This document shows, piece after piece, positions 37,500-46,374 of a stretch of 52,909 bases of DNA. The DNA lies in contig JAIPCX010000020.1 of the NCBI GenBank assembly GCA_021737945.1, positions 1 to 52,909 of the forward strand, read 5' to 3'. A program made the position numbers and the translations under genes. Source of the DNA: Polynucleobacter sp. (GTDB lineage Bacteria; Pseudomonadota; Gammaproteobacteria; Burkholderiales; Burkholderiaceae_D). Numbering within the stretch: position 1 is the first letter of the stretch; each line of letters starts with the position of its first letter. The notes beneath the pieces were generated by a model. The model searched no databases, was not told the DNA's origin, and was given only the letters and a program-made list of their open reading frames with translations.

Positions 37500-39896
37500 A
37501 TGAATGCACCTGATCGCAAAGCGGCGCTGATGGGTATTGGCGAATCGCGCCCTCGTAAAGAAGATGCTCGTTTCATTCAAGGCAAAGGTCGGTATGTAGA
37601 CGACATTAAGCTACCTGGCATGGTTCACATCGATATTGTTCGTTCACCCTTTGCCCATGCGCGGATTAAAAAAATTCATAAAGAAGCGGCGCTCGCTATT
37701 CCAGGTGTGCTGGCAGTTCTCACAGCAGATGATCTCAAGCCATTGAAATTACATTGGATGCCAACACTCGCCGGTGATGTTGCAGCGGTATTGGCGGATG
37801 AAAAAGTTCATTTTCAACTGCAAGAGGTAGCGGTCGTTGTTGCGGAAGATCGCTATATTGCCGCCGATGGTGTTGCGGCAGTTCGTGTGGATTATGAAGA
37901 ACTACCGGTTGTGATCGATCCACGTAAGGCATTAGAAAAAGATGCGCCAGTGTTGCGCGAAGATTTAGCGGGTAAGGAAGAAGGCGCACACGGTAAGCGC
38001 TATCACCACAATCATATCTTTAGTTGGGAGGCGGGCGATAAAGCGGCAACCGATACCGTGTTTAGTCAGGCTGCAATCACAGTAAAAGAAGATCTTCTCT
38101 ATCCCCGCGTGCATCCCTGTCCATTAGAAACCTGTGGTGCAGTGGCTTCCTTTGATCCCGTGCGCGGTGAGTTGACCACATATATCACTAGCCAAGCCCC
38201 GCACATTGTTAGAACAGTGGTGTCGATGTTGTCTGGCATTCCCGAATCCAAGGTACGCATTATCTCGCCGGATATCGGCGGTGGCTTTGGTAACAAGGTG
38301 GGTGTTTATCCAGGGTATGTCTGCGCGATCGTGGCATCGATTGTGTTGGGGCGTGCGGTTAAATGGGTGGAAGATCGAATAGAAAATTTATCCTCAACCG
38401 CCTTCGCTCGCGATTACCACATGACTGGCGAGCTAGCCGCTACTCGAGAGGGAAAAATTTTAGGATTGCGAGCCCATGTCATTGCCGATCACGGTGCGTT
38501 TGATGCATGCGCGGATCCGACGAAATACCCGGCAGGGTTGTTTCATATTTGTTCAGGTTCCTATGACATTCCTGTTGCGCACTGCATGGTCGAAGGGGTT
38601 TATACCAATAAAGCACCGGGCGGTGTTGCATATCGCTGTTCATTTCGCGTAACCGAAGCGGTGTATCTGATTGAGCGCATGATCGATGTGTTGGCACAAA
38701 AACTGACGATGGATAAGGCTGAAATTCGACGTATCAATTTTATTCGCAAGGATCAGTTTCCCTATACCTCGGCGTTTGGTTTTGAATACGATTCCGGCGA
38801 CTATCACACCGCATTAGACAAAGTTTTGACAGCGGTTGATTACACAGCATTACGTGCCGAGCAAGCGGCCAAACGTGCAGACCCTGATTCGACGACCTTG
38901 ATGGGCATAGGCTTAGCGAGCTTTACCGAAGTGCTAGGTGCCGGCCCGAGCAAGATGTGCGACATCTTAGGTGTAGGCATGTTTGATTCGTGTGAAATTC
39001 GTGTGCATCCGACGGGCAGTGCGATTGCACGCATGGGAACCATTTCGCAAGGTCAGGCCCACGAAACAACGTATGCGCAAATTATCGCAACTGAGTTAGG
39101 TATTTCATCCGAAGTGATTCAAGTCGAAGAAGGTGACACCAGCACTGCGCCTTATGGGCTGGGTACCTACGGGTCGCGCTCAACGCCAGTCGGAGGTGCA
39201 GCGATTGCGATGGCGGCGAGAAAAATTCATGCCAAAGCAAAAAAATTTGCAGCTCACATGTTAGAAGTCGGTGAAAACGATCTCGAATGGGAAATCGATC
39301 GCTTTAAAGTTCGCGGTGATGCCACACGGTTTAAAACCATGACAGAAATTGCCTGGGCTGCCTACAACAAACCACCCGCTGGTATGGAGCCAGGTCTAGA
39401 AGCCGTGCATTATTACGACCCGCCTAATTTTACGTTTCCGTTTGGTGTGTATTTGTGCGTGGTGGATATCGACAAAGGAACCGGCGAAACCAAAATTCGG
39501 CGTTTCTATGCTTTAGACGATTGCGGCACACGTATTAATCCTATGGTGATTGAAGGTCAGATTCATGGTGGCTTGACTGAAGGTTTTGCTGTCGCTATGG
39601 GTCAACTGCTTTCATTTGATGAGCAGGGCAATATTCAAGGCAACACGCTGATGGATTATTTTGTACCGACAGCCGTGGAGACTCCGCATTGGGAAACCGA
39701 TTTCACGGTGACGCCTTCACCGCATCATCCTTTAGGGGCAAAAGGTGTGGCTGAATCACCGCATGTAGGATCAGTTCCGACCATCACAGCAGCCATCGTC
39801 GATGCCTTTGCTCATCTGGGCGAGACGCATCTCGAGCTGCCACATACCGCTTATCGTTTGTGGAAGACGCTCAAAGCTCATGGCCTGGCGCACTGA
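37500..39896 (+). CDS. coxL: Form I aerobic CO dehydrogenase large (Mo-Cu) subunit CoxL
   Basis: CoxL oxidises CO to CO2 at a Mo-S-Cu centre carrying molybdopterin cytosine dinucleotide. The protein has 798 residues, close to the 809 of Oligotropha CoxL. The decisive feature is AYRCSFR at residues 377-383 (coded from base 38628), the form I active-site loop whose Cys380 is the copper ligand; form II enzymes have AYRGAGR. Other marks are GGGFGNKVGVYPGY and the C-terminal GAKGVAESPHVGSVP, with the Mo-side Glu. The frame opens at 37488, but GGAG at 37490 serves ATG 37500. Confidence 0.96.
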   Translation: MNAPDRKAALMGIGESRPRKEDARFIQGKGRYVDDIKLPGMVHIDIVRSPFAHARIKKIHKEAALAIPGVLAVLTADDLKPLKLHWMPTLAGDVAAVLADEKVHFQLQEVAVVVAEDRYIAADGVAAVRVDYEELPVVIDPRKALEKDAPVLREDLAGKEEGAHGKRYHHNHIFSWEAGDKAATDTVFSQAAITVKEDLLYPRVHPCPLETCGAVASFDPVRGELTTYITSQAPHIVRTVVSMLSGIPESKVRIISPDIGGGFGNKVGVYPGYVCAIVASIVLGRAVKWVEDRIENLSSTAFARDYHMTGELAATREGKILGLRAHVIADHGAFDACADPTKYPAGLFHICSGSYDIPVAHCMVEGVYTNKAPGGVAYRCSFRVTEAVYLIERMIDVLAQKLTMDKAEIRRINFIRKDQFPYTSAFGFEYDSGDYHTALDKVLTAVDYTALRAEQAAKRADPDSTTLMGIGLASFTEVLGAGPSKMCDILGVGMFDSCEIRVHPTGSAIARMGTISQGQAHETTYAQIIATELGISSEVIQVEEGDTSTAPYGLGTYGSRSTPVGGAAIAMAARKIHAKAKKFAAHMLEVGENDLEWEIDRFKVRGDATRFKTMTEIAWAAYNKPPAGMEPGLEAVHYYDPPNFTFPFGVYLCVVDIDKGTGETKIRRFYALDDCGTRINPMVIEGQIHGGLTEGFAVAMGQLLSFDEQGNIQGNTLMDYFVPTAVETPHWETDFTVTPSPHHPLGAKGVAESPHVGSVPTITAAIVDAFAHLGETHLELPHTAYRLWKTLKAHGLAH

Positions 39897-39905
39897 GGTC
39901 ACGCT

Positions 39906-40532
39906 ATGAAGGTCGAACTAGAGAAATCATTCGTCATTAAGGCAGCGATTGCCGATTGTTGGCGACTGCTGTCTGATATTCCTCGCGTTGCGACTTGCAT
40001 GCCGGGAGCATCGATTACTCAGGTAATCGATGCTTCTCATTTCGCAGGGCGTGTGATACTAAGCATCGGACCAATGCGACTTCAATTTGCAGGAGAGTTG
40101 GAGCTGGTGATGATCGATGCATCGGCACGCAAGCTCGAGCTTATGGCTACGGGCACCGATAAAAGTGGTTCATCCGCTACGATGAAACTCACCACGACAT
40201 TGGTGGATAAAAAAAATCAGGGAACTTTTTTGCACGGTCTGGCCGAGATCACCGTAAATGGTCAACTTGCACAATTTGGTTCGCGAATGATAGCTCCCGT
40301 ATCGGATGTCATTTTGTCTCAGTTTGCGGATCAGTTTAAACAAAAGCTAATGCAGCCATCGGCGCATGCTGAAGCTTTTGTCGAAACTAAAAAGCCTGTA
40401 CTAAGCGCATCGAGTCTTTTATGGGCAAGCGCTAAAAAGCTACTTAGAAACTTATGGGGTCAATCCGATTCGTCTTCAACAGATGACAACAATAGCAAGT
40501 CGTCGATTTGGAGTTGGCTGTATCGTAAATAA
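39906..40532 (+). CDS. coxG: CO dehydrogenase-associated SRPBCC protein CoxG
   Basis: The 208-residue protein has an N-terminal SRPBCC/START-like domain (about 1-150) of the CO dehydrogenase subunit G family, beginning VELEKSFVIKAAIADCWRLLSDIPRVATCMPGA. A linker follows, then an amphipathic C-terminus (LLWASAKKLLRNLW and a last SSIWSWLYRK). CoxG is reported to tether the enzyme to the membrane and, in mycobacteria, to hand it quinone. It starts 9 bases after coxL with a GAGG ribosome site and closes the operon. Confidence 0.92.
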   Translation: MKVELEKSFVIKAAIADCWRLLSDIPRVATCMPGASITQVIDASHFAGRVILSIGPMRLQFAGELELVMIDASARKLELMATGTDKSGSSATMKLTTTLVDKKNQGTFLHGLAEITVNGQLAQFGSRMIAPVSDVILSQFADQFKQKLMQPSAHAEAFVETKKPVLSASSLLWASAKKLLRNLWGQSDSSSTDDNNSKSSIWSWLYRK

Positions 40533-40574
40533 GCTTTAGTTTGCAATAACGCCGATATACGCCGCAGCTGTGCA

Positions 40575-40650
40575 CGGTTTGAGAAGCTAAGCGGGCTAGC
40601 TCGCAAGCGCTTGCATTATTTGCTTTAATTCACTTTAACTTCTCAAACCG
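40575..40650. repeat. Long inverted repeat with two nested palindromes after coxG
   Basis: Perfect 12-base arms CGGTTTGAGAAG (40575-40586) and CTTCTCAAACCG (40639-40650) enclose two further palindromes: GCGGGCTAGCTCGC (40591-40604, one mismatch pair) and the perfect GCAAGCGCTTGC (40603-40614). No uridine run follows, so it is not a standard terminator. It could fold as a branched RNA, act as an operator array for the amidase gene, or be a small mobile palindromic element. Confidence 0.7.
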
Positions 40651-40757
40651 GCAAGTCTTCTTTCATCGCGTTGATCACTCTATACTGTTAGCGTAATGAG
40701 CTGTCGTTGGTTTTTAACAGACACGCTCTCAAGCGCACAAAACTATAAGGATCAGCT

Positions 40758-42038
40758 ATGTCCATCCCACTGAACGAACTTGGTGCACGTGTTCTAGCCA
40801 AAAAATTAGCGACTAGAGAAATCAAAGCAGAACAATTGGTGCGCGCTTGTTTGGATCGTATCGATGCTCGCGAAGAGGATGTGAAAGCCTGGGTTCATGT
40901 GGCAGCCGATGCCGCATTAAAAAATGCGCAGCAGTTAGATAAAGGCCCGATTCAAGGCTTGCTGCACGGTTTGCCTGTAGGCGTAAAAGACTTGTTTGAT
41001 ACCGTCGATATGCCTACCACGTATGGCTCTAGTATCTATCATTCGCTGCAACCGTCGGCGGATGCCTCGGTGGTTGCTTTGTGTCGCGAGCAAGGCGCCA
41101 TTATGTTGGGCAAAACTGTCACGACAGAATTCGCCACATTTACACCGGGTAAAACGCGCAATCCTCATAGGCTCACTCACACACCGGGTGGTTCATCAAG
41201 TGGTTCGGCGGCAGCTGTTGCGGACCATATGGTGCCTTTGGCGTTTGCTTCACAAACCGCGGCTTCAGTCATTCGCCCAGCAGCGTTTTGCGGCATCGTT
41301 GGCTACAAACCGAGCTTTGGTTTAGTCAATCGTTCAGGTGTAAAACCTCTATCTGACTCACTCGATACACTGGGATTTTTAGGGCGCTCGGTAGACGATG
41401 TGGCGTTGTTTGCAGCGGCAGCGAGTGGTGATCACAGTCTGCTTCATTTAGAAACATCGCTCGCACCGCGTATTGCCTTGTGTCATACCCATGAATGGTC
41501 ATTCGCCGATGAAGATACTCAACAGGCGATGCAGCATGCGGCATCGGTGTTTGCCAAAGCAGGTCATCGCGTGCGCGAATTAACGCTGCCCGATAGTTTT
41601 GCTGGATTGCTGCAAGCGCAGAAAGAAATTATGGGCTTTGATTTAGTACGTTCACTGGCTTACGAGCGTTTGCAGCGCTCGAGTGAACTCAGTCCCGGCT
41701 TGCGCGAAGTACTCTCTATGGGGCAGCAGATTTCAATCGATCAGCACCGCGCTAATTTGCAGCTGGCGTATTCGGCTCGAGCCGCAGTATCAGCTGCATT
41801 TGGTGAGTATGAAGTGGTGCTTGCGCCCAGCGCGGTGGGCGAAGCCCCCGCTACCTTAAGTCAGACAGGTGATCCGGTGTTTGGTCGCGTGTGGACTTTG
41901 CTGGGCTTGCCGTGCGTTCATTTGCCGTTTTATAAGGGCAGCTCAGACATGCCTGTGGGCTTACAAGTGGTCGGCCGACCGGGTGAAGATAAGGTGGCGC
42001 TGCGTGTGGCAGCCTGGCTCTGGCAGCAGTTCAGCTAA
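40758..42038 (+). CDS. Amidase-signature family hydrolase
   Basis: The 426-residue cytoplasmic enzyme belongs to the Ser-cisSer-Lys amidase family. The catalytic Lys lies in LPVGVKDLFDT near residue 79, and the serines lie in HTPGGSSSGSAAAVAD near 145. The third block reads ASQTAASVIRPAAFCGIVGYKPS, where relatives usually have a glycine in the TxGS turn. An AAGGATC ribosome site precedes the ATG. It stands 225 bases after coxG, with palindromes in the gap, so it is probably a separate unit. The substrate cannot be named. Confidence 0.9.
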   Translation: MSIPLNELGARVLAKKLATREIKAEQLVRACLDRIDAREEDVKAWVHVAADAALKNAQQLDKGPIQGLLHGLPVGVKDLFDTVDMPTTYGSSIYHSLQPSADASVVALCREQGAIMLGKTVTTEFATFTPGKTRNPHRLTHTPGGSSSGSAAAVADHMVPLAFASQTAASVIRPAAFCGIVGYKPSFGLVNRSGVKPLSDSLDTLGFLGRSVDDVALFAAAASGDHSLLHLETSLAPRIALCHTHEWSFADEDTQQAMQHAASVFAKAGHRVRELTLPDSFAGLLQAQKEIMGFDLVRSLAYERLQRSSELSPGLREVLSMGQQISIDQHRANLQLAYSARAAVSAAFGEYEVVLAPSAVGEAPATLSQTGDPVFGRVWTLLGLPCVHLPFYKGSSDMPVGLQVVGRPGEDKVALRVAAWLWQQFS

Positions 42039-42172
42039 GCAGAAAAAAGTCGCCGAGTAGCGCGCTTGTATAAATTCTGTAAGGTTGGCGTTTTATAGTT
42101 TTACCTAACAGACTGTAGCGGGGAGGTCTGTGACGACTATTCCATCCCGTACCGAGACATCGTGGAGAGAGA

Positions 42173-42466
42173 ATGAAATCAATAATGACTGCGCTGGCCT
42201 TGTTGGGTTTGCTGGCTCTGAATCCTGCGTTTGCGGCGAATGAACAGCAAAACAAAATGGCCACTTGCAATAAAGATGCGACAGGCAAAAAAGGTGACGA
42301 GCGCAAAGCTTTTATGAAAGACTGCCTGAGCAAAAAGCCTGAAACACCTGCCGAGGCGCCTAAAAATTCTCAGCAAAATAAGATGGCGACATGTAATAAA
42401 GATGCTACTGGCAAAAAAGGTGATGAGCGTAAGGCCTTTATGAGTGAATGCTTAAAAGCTAAGTGA
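42173..42466 (+). CDS. psiF: PsiF-repeat secreted protein
   Basis: The 97-residue protein has a signal peptide (MKSIMTALALLGLLALNPAFA) and two copies of the PsiF motif. Each contains QQNKMATCNKDATGKKGDERKAFM and ends in a CL pair, so each repeat has two cysteines. PsiF was named for phosphate-starvation induction in E. coli and its molecular role is unknown. GGAGAG precedes the ATG. A terminator follows, so it is a single-gene unit. Confidence 0.9.
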   Translation: MKSIMTALALLGLLALNPAFAANEQQNKMATCNKDATGKKGDERKAFMKDCLSKKPETPAEAPKNSQQNKMATCNKDATGKKGDERKAFMSECLKAK

Positions 42467-42502
42467 AGCATAAGCCTTAAATTCAGTCGCAATACTGAAA
42501 TT

Positions 42503-42530
42503 AACCCCTTGTAATTACAGGGGGTTTTTC
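42503..42530 (+). terminator. Intrinsic terminator after psiF
   Basis: AACCCCTTGTA and TACAGGGGGTT pair (one G-T pair) with a very short loop, followed by TTTTTCTTTT. It ends the psiF transcript before the TrpB-like gene. Confidence 0.8.
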
Positions 42531-42694
42531 TTTTATCGTTCAGTGATAGACGAAACCTGCTTTCACGAAGTAAATTTCGTTCTGGACGATTTTCTCGATA
42601 GTCGATAAAAATTGCCAAAAAAGTATGTTTGTTTGGCTGCTTAAGATAGTGCTTGCGCAGCGCACTGATAACCATAAAAAACGGAGACACTCTG

Positions 42695-44065
42695 ATGTCG
42701 AATCAAGTCAAATTTTTATTACCTGAAGACCGCATGCCACGTCGTTGGTACAACATTCAAGCCGATCTACCTAAACCACTGCCACCGCCATTGCATCCCG
42801 GTACGCTCAATCCTATTGGTCCGGATGATCTCGCGCCTTTGTTTCCGATGGAATTGATCATGCAAGAAGTTTCGCAAGATCGTGAAATTGATATTCCTGA
42901 ACCCGTACGCGATGTGTATCGCCTGTGGCGTCCGGCGCCGTTGTTCCGTGCGTATGGTCTTGAGAAAGCACTCGGTACACCGGCAAAAATTTATTACAAA
43001 TATGAAGGTGTGAGTCCCGCTGGTAGCCACAAGCCAAACACGGCGATTCCGCAAGCTTTTTATAACAAGCAAGCAGGCGTAAAACGCTTAACAACAGAAA
43101 CAGGTGCGGGTCAGTGGGGTACCTCGCTGGCATTTGCAGGTTCACTGTACGGTATTGATGTAACCGTGTTTCAGGTCAGAGTGTCGTACGACCAAAAGCC
43201 GTATCGTCGCGCAGTGATGGAAACGTACGGTGCTCGTTGTGTGGCATCACCATCGAATGAAACCAACTACGGTCGCTCGGTGTTAGAAAAAACACCAGCG
43301 CATCCTGGAAGTTTGGGCATCGCCATTTCAGAAGCAGTGGAAATCGCAGCAACCAATGACGATACCAAGTACGCGTTGGGCTCAGTGCTGAATCATGTGT
43401 TGATGCATCAAACCATCGTCGGCATCGAATCGATGGAACAAATGGCAATGGCTGATGCCTATCCCGATGTGATCGTTGGTTGTACGGGCGGAGGTTCGAA
43501 TTTTGCGGGTATTGCATTCCCATTCATTGGTGCTGGTTTGCGTGGTGGTCCTAAGCCTCGCATCGTGGCAGTTGAGCCAGCGGCTTGCCCATCACTGACA
43601 CGCGGTAAGTATGCGTATGACTTTGGTGATACAGGCCACATGGCTCCACTAACCAAGATGCACACACTCGGTTCTTCTTTCACGCCACCAGGTTTCCATG
43701 CAGGTGGCTTGCGTTATCACGGCATGGCGCCGTTGGTGTCGCATCTGAAAGAGTTAGATTTGATTGAGGCTGTGGCCTATCATCAGACAGAGTGCTTTGC
43801 GGCAGGCGTGTTGTTTGCTAAAACAGAGGGTATCGTGCCTGCACCCGAAGCTAATCACGCGGTCAAAGGAGCGATCGAAGAAGCGTTGCGTTGCAAGCGT
43901 GAAGGTAAGAGCGAAGTCATTCTGTTTAATCTCTGCGGTCACGGTCATTTCGATATGGCGGCTTACACGGCTTACTTTGCAGGTGAACTCAAAGATGACA
44001 AATATGATGAGAAAGAATTAGCGATGGCTTTATCTGGTTTACCTAGCGTGCCAGAAGCGGCCTGA
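42695..44065 (+). CDS. TrpB-like pyridoxal-phosphate enzyme (TrpB2 type)
   Basis: The 456-residue protein is a stand-alone tryptophan synthase beta-like enzyme that would join serine and indole with PLP. The PLP lysine lies in SPAGSHKPNTA, the substrate loop in TETGAGQWGTSLAFAG, and the phosphate-binding glycines in GCTGGGSNFAG. TrpB2 proteins are longer at the N-terminus, as here (MPRRWYNIQADLPKPLPPPLHPGT), and often occur without trpA, as here. ATG 42695 with ACGGAGAC upstream is preferred over the frame opening at 42653. An indole-salvage role is possible. Confidence 0.93.
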   Translation: MSNQVKFLLPEDRMPRRWYNIQADLPKPLPPPLHPGTLNPIGPDDLAPLFPMELIMQEVSQDREIDIPEPVRDVYRLWRPAPLFRAYGLEKALGTPAKIYYKYEGVSPAGSHKPNTAIPQAFYNKQAGVKRLTTETGAGQWGTSLAFAGSLYGIDVTVFQVRVSYDQKPYRRAVMETYGARCVASPSNETNYGRSVLEKTPAHPGSLGIAISEAVEIAATNDDTKYALGSVLNHVLMHQTIVGIESMEQMAMADAYPDVIVGCTGGGSNFAGIAFPFIGAGLRGGPKPRIVAVEPAACPSLTRGKYAYDFGDTGHMAPLTKMHTLGSSFTPPGFHAGGLRYHGMAPLVSHLKELDLIEAVAYHQTECFAAGVLFAKTEGIVPAPEANHAVKGAIEEALRCKREGKSEVILFNLCGHGHFDMAAYTAYFAGELKDDKYDEKELAMALSGLPSVPEAA

Positions 44066-44092
44066 TTTTTTGTCTTAACAGAAGTGAAAAGG

Positions 44093-44118
44093 CACCGGGC
44101 TTAAGCCCGGTGTTTTTT
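44093..44118 (+). terminator. Intrinsic terminator after the TrpB-like gene
   Basis: A perfect 20-base palindrome, CACCGGGC-TTAA-GCCCGGTG, is followed by TTTTTT. A preceding AAAA makes it potentially active in both directions. Confidence 0.88.
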
Positions 44119-44272
44119 AATGAGAGTTTTTTGCGATACTAAATCGTCAGGCGTTCGGTGAAACTCCGCTATCAAAAAATAGGTCACTTTTTTAATCGAT
44201 TCCTCTAGGGAGTCCTCTGCCGCTGGCTAAAAAATTCAGAACCTAGTAACTACAATGACTCTTGGACCAAAC

Positions 44273-44941
44273 ATGCATGTATTACTAGTTGAAGACGATC
44301 CGGTGCTGGCCGATGGCATTGCAAGAATATTGCGAGGGCACGGTATGGCAGTGGATGTGGTGCATAACGGAGACGATGCCGATCGCGCGCTGCAAGCGCG
44401 TGAAATGTCGGTTGCTGTGCTCGATATTGGTTTGCCCGGTATTGATGGTTTTGAAGTCGTGCGTCGTTTGCGCGCGCGCGGTAGTCAATTACCCGTGCTT
44501 TTGCTCACTGCGCGCGATGATGTGCAAGACCGTGTGCGTGGATTAGAAATGGGCGCAGATGATTATTTAGTTAAGCCATTCGCGGCCCCTGAGTTGGTGG
44601 CTAGACTGAAAGCGCTGGTCAGGCGTAGTAATCCTCGGCCCGTCGATTTGCAATTGGGTGGTTTGCAGTTGGATCCGTTTGCACGACGTGCCACCATCGA
44701 TGGGTTGACGATAGAGCTTTCTGCACGCGAATGGGCCGTGCTGGAGTATCTGATGCAACACGCTTCGCGTGTCGTGTCTAAACAGCAAATTATTGATGCT
44801 ATTTTGCCTTGGGGCGAAGAAGTGACGTTGAATGCTGTCGAAGTCTACATTTCACGCATACGTGCAAAAATCGACAAGGCCGGTATTTCTATAAAAACTA
44901 TTCGTGGTTTCGGTTATATGTTGGAGCAGTCTGCACTATGA
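44273..44941 (+). CDS. OmpR-family response regulator
   Basis: The 222-residue regulator has a receiver domain starting MHVLLVEDDPVLADGIARIL, the phosphorylated Asp in VAVLDIGLPGIDG near residue 51, and the KPF lysine. A winged-helix DNA-binding domain follows (RRATIDGLTIELSAREWAVLEYLM... ending IRGFGYMLE). The frame opens at 44255, but ATG 44273 matches the family and has GGA at a suitable distance. Its TGA overlaps the kinase start. The pair resembles TctD/TctE or QseB/QseC type systems. No obvious target gene lies next to it. Confidence 0.93.
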   Translation: MHVLLVEDDPVLADGIARILRGHGMAVDVVHNGDDADRALQAREMSVAVLDIGLPGIDGFEVVRRLRARGSQLPVLLLTARDDVQDRVRGLEMGADDYLVKPFAAPELVARLKALVRRSNPRPVDLQLGGLQLDPFARRATIDGLTIELSAREWAVLEYLMQHASRVVSKQQIIDAILPWGEEVTLNAVEVYISRIRAKIDKAGISIKTIRGFGYMLEQSAL

Positions 44942-46287
44942 GTTTGCGTGGCAAGCTACTGCGATGGCTGGTCATACCACTGATGGTAGTGAATTTGGCC
45001 GGCGCGACGGCTATTTATTGGTTGGCTTGGTTGCCTGCACAATCGGCCTTAGATCAGAGTCTGGCGGATGCTGCATGGGCACTCGTGCCGCACGTACAGG
45101 AATCCGGTAATTCAGTTGAGCTGCAACTATCTCAACAGGCTGAGCAAGTATTACGAGTCGACCATTTCGATGAAATTTTCTTTGTGGTTCGCGATATTAA
45201 CGGCAAAACGATCGCAGGCGATTTGGATTTTCCCGTCTTGCGTACACCTGATCAGGCGAATACTTGGATTGCTTATTTGTCGCGTATGCGCGGGGAAGAT
45301 ATTCGCGCGATAACACTTCGCACCGTCGTCGCCGGTGAGCCTATATTGATCGGAGTAGCAGAAACGCGGGTAAAGCGACTGCAGTTCAAACTTCGTATTC
45401 TTCTGTCTTTGGTTGGTCTTGAATTATTGTTGTTATTGCTCATTCCTGTCGTTGTTTGGTTCGCCCTGAACAAAGGTCTTTTGTCGCTAGGCGAGTTACA
45501 GCAAAATCTAGAGCTCCGAAAAACCGATGATTTATCGGAAGTCCCCTTGGCGAAAGCGCCGCGTGAAGTGGTGCCGTTTATTCGTGCTATTAACGTTTTG
45601 TTAGCCCGAGTGCAGGACAGTGCTCGTGCCAAACAAGATTTTTTGGCCAATGCAGCACATCAGCTACGAACACCATTAGCAGGTTTTAAAGCGCAGCTCG
45701 AATGGTTGCAAGCGCATCATCGTGATGATCCTGATACTGCGCAATCGACTGCCTTGATGATGGTATCTACAGAACGGATGGTGCGACAGGCTAACCAGCT
45801 ACTGGCACTGGCTCGGTCTGAGCCAGGGGATTTTGAGCGTAATCGTTTAGAGCGTATATCGCTGGATGAATTAGTGTCTGAGTCAGTTCAAAATTTTGTC
45901 GACCAAGCGACTAAAAAAACTATCGATATCGGTTTTGATTTGCAGCCTACCTTTGTCAAAGGTGATCGCTTCTTATTGCGCGATTTGATCGACAATTTGG
46001 TCGACAATGCGATTCGCTATTCGCCAGAAGGTAGCGTTGTGACAGTTAGATGCACTCAAGACGATAGTTACGGCGTGCTGACCGTTGAAGATGATGGGCC
46101 CGGTATTCCGGATGCCGATAAAGAAAAAATCTTTAGCCGTTTCTACCGGCTAGATCAATCGCAACAGGGTAGCGGATTAGGTTTGGCCATCGTCCGCGAT
46201 ATCGTCAAAGACCACGATGCAGTCATTGGGGTGCGCTCGGGTGAAAACGGCCATGGCACCGTCTTTACTATTCGTTTTCCGGTCTAA
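44938..46287 (+). CDS. Sensor histidine kinase (TctE/QseC type)
   Basis: The 449-residue kinase has an N-terminal membrane helix (about 7-30) and a periplasmic 2CSK_N-type sensor region. A second membrane helix lies near 145-170, followed by a HAMP-like linker. The phospho-acceptor block is FLANAAHQLRTPLAGF. The ATPase domain has DNLVDNAIRYSP, EDDGPGIPDADKEKIFSRFYR and GSGLGLAIV. The ATG overlaps the regulator stop (ATGA). The frame opens earlier at 44809, but that part lies inside the regulator gene. The signal is unknown; tricarboxylates are typical for relatives. Confidence 0.93.
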   Translation: MSLRGKLLRWLVIPLMVVNLAGATAIYWLAWLPAQSALDQSLADAAWALVPHVQESGNSVELQLSQQAEQVLRVDHFDEIFFVVRDINGKTIAGDLDFPVLRTPDQANTWIAYLSRMRGEDIRAITLRTVVAGEPILIGVAETRVKRLQFKLRILLSLVGLELLLLLLIPVVVWFALNKGLLSLGELQQNLELRKTDDLSEVPLAKAPREVVPFIRAINVLLARVQDSARAKQDFLANAAHQLRTPLAGFKAQLEWLQAHHRDDPDTAQSTALMMVSTERMVRQANQLLALARSEPGDFERNRLERISLDELVSESVQNFVDQATKKTIDIGFDLQPTFVKGDRFLLRDLIDNLVDNAIRYSPEGSVVTVRCTQDDSYGVLTVEDDGPGIPDADKEKIFSRFYRLDQSQQGSGLGLAIVRDIVKDHDAVIGVRSGENGHGTVFTIRFPV

Positions 46288-46374
46288 CGCGGCTGGCTTC
46301 ACGCGCCAGATTCTAAGATTCGAGGCGGATGATCATTTTTAATGGATAATTCGGCCTTCGAGTCATAGGCGGGA

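Noticed and set aside
40575-40650. Ordinary rho-independent terminator for coxG
   Set aside because: The stem is interrupted by a large internal region with its own palindromes and lacks a following T-tract.
42236-42466. CRISPR-like or tandem DNA repeat in psiF
   Set aside because: The two units are PsiF protein repeats with synonymous differences, not identical spaced repeats.
46288-46374. preQ1 riboswitch before queE
   Set aside because: The gap is short and shows neither the C-rich loop nor the A-rich tail of preQ1-I; only a small CTGGC/GCCAG hairpin is present.
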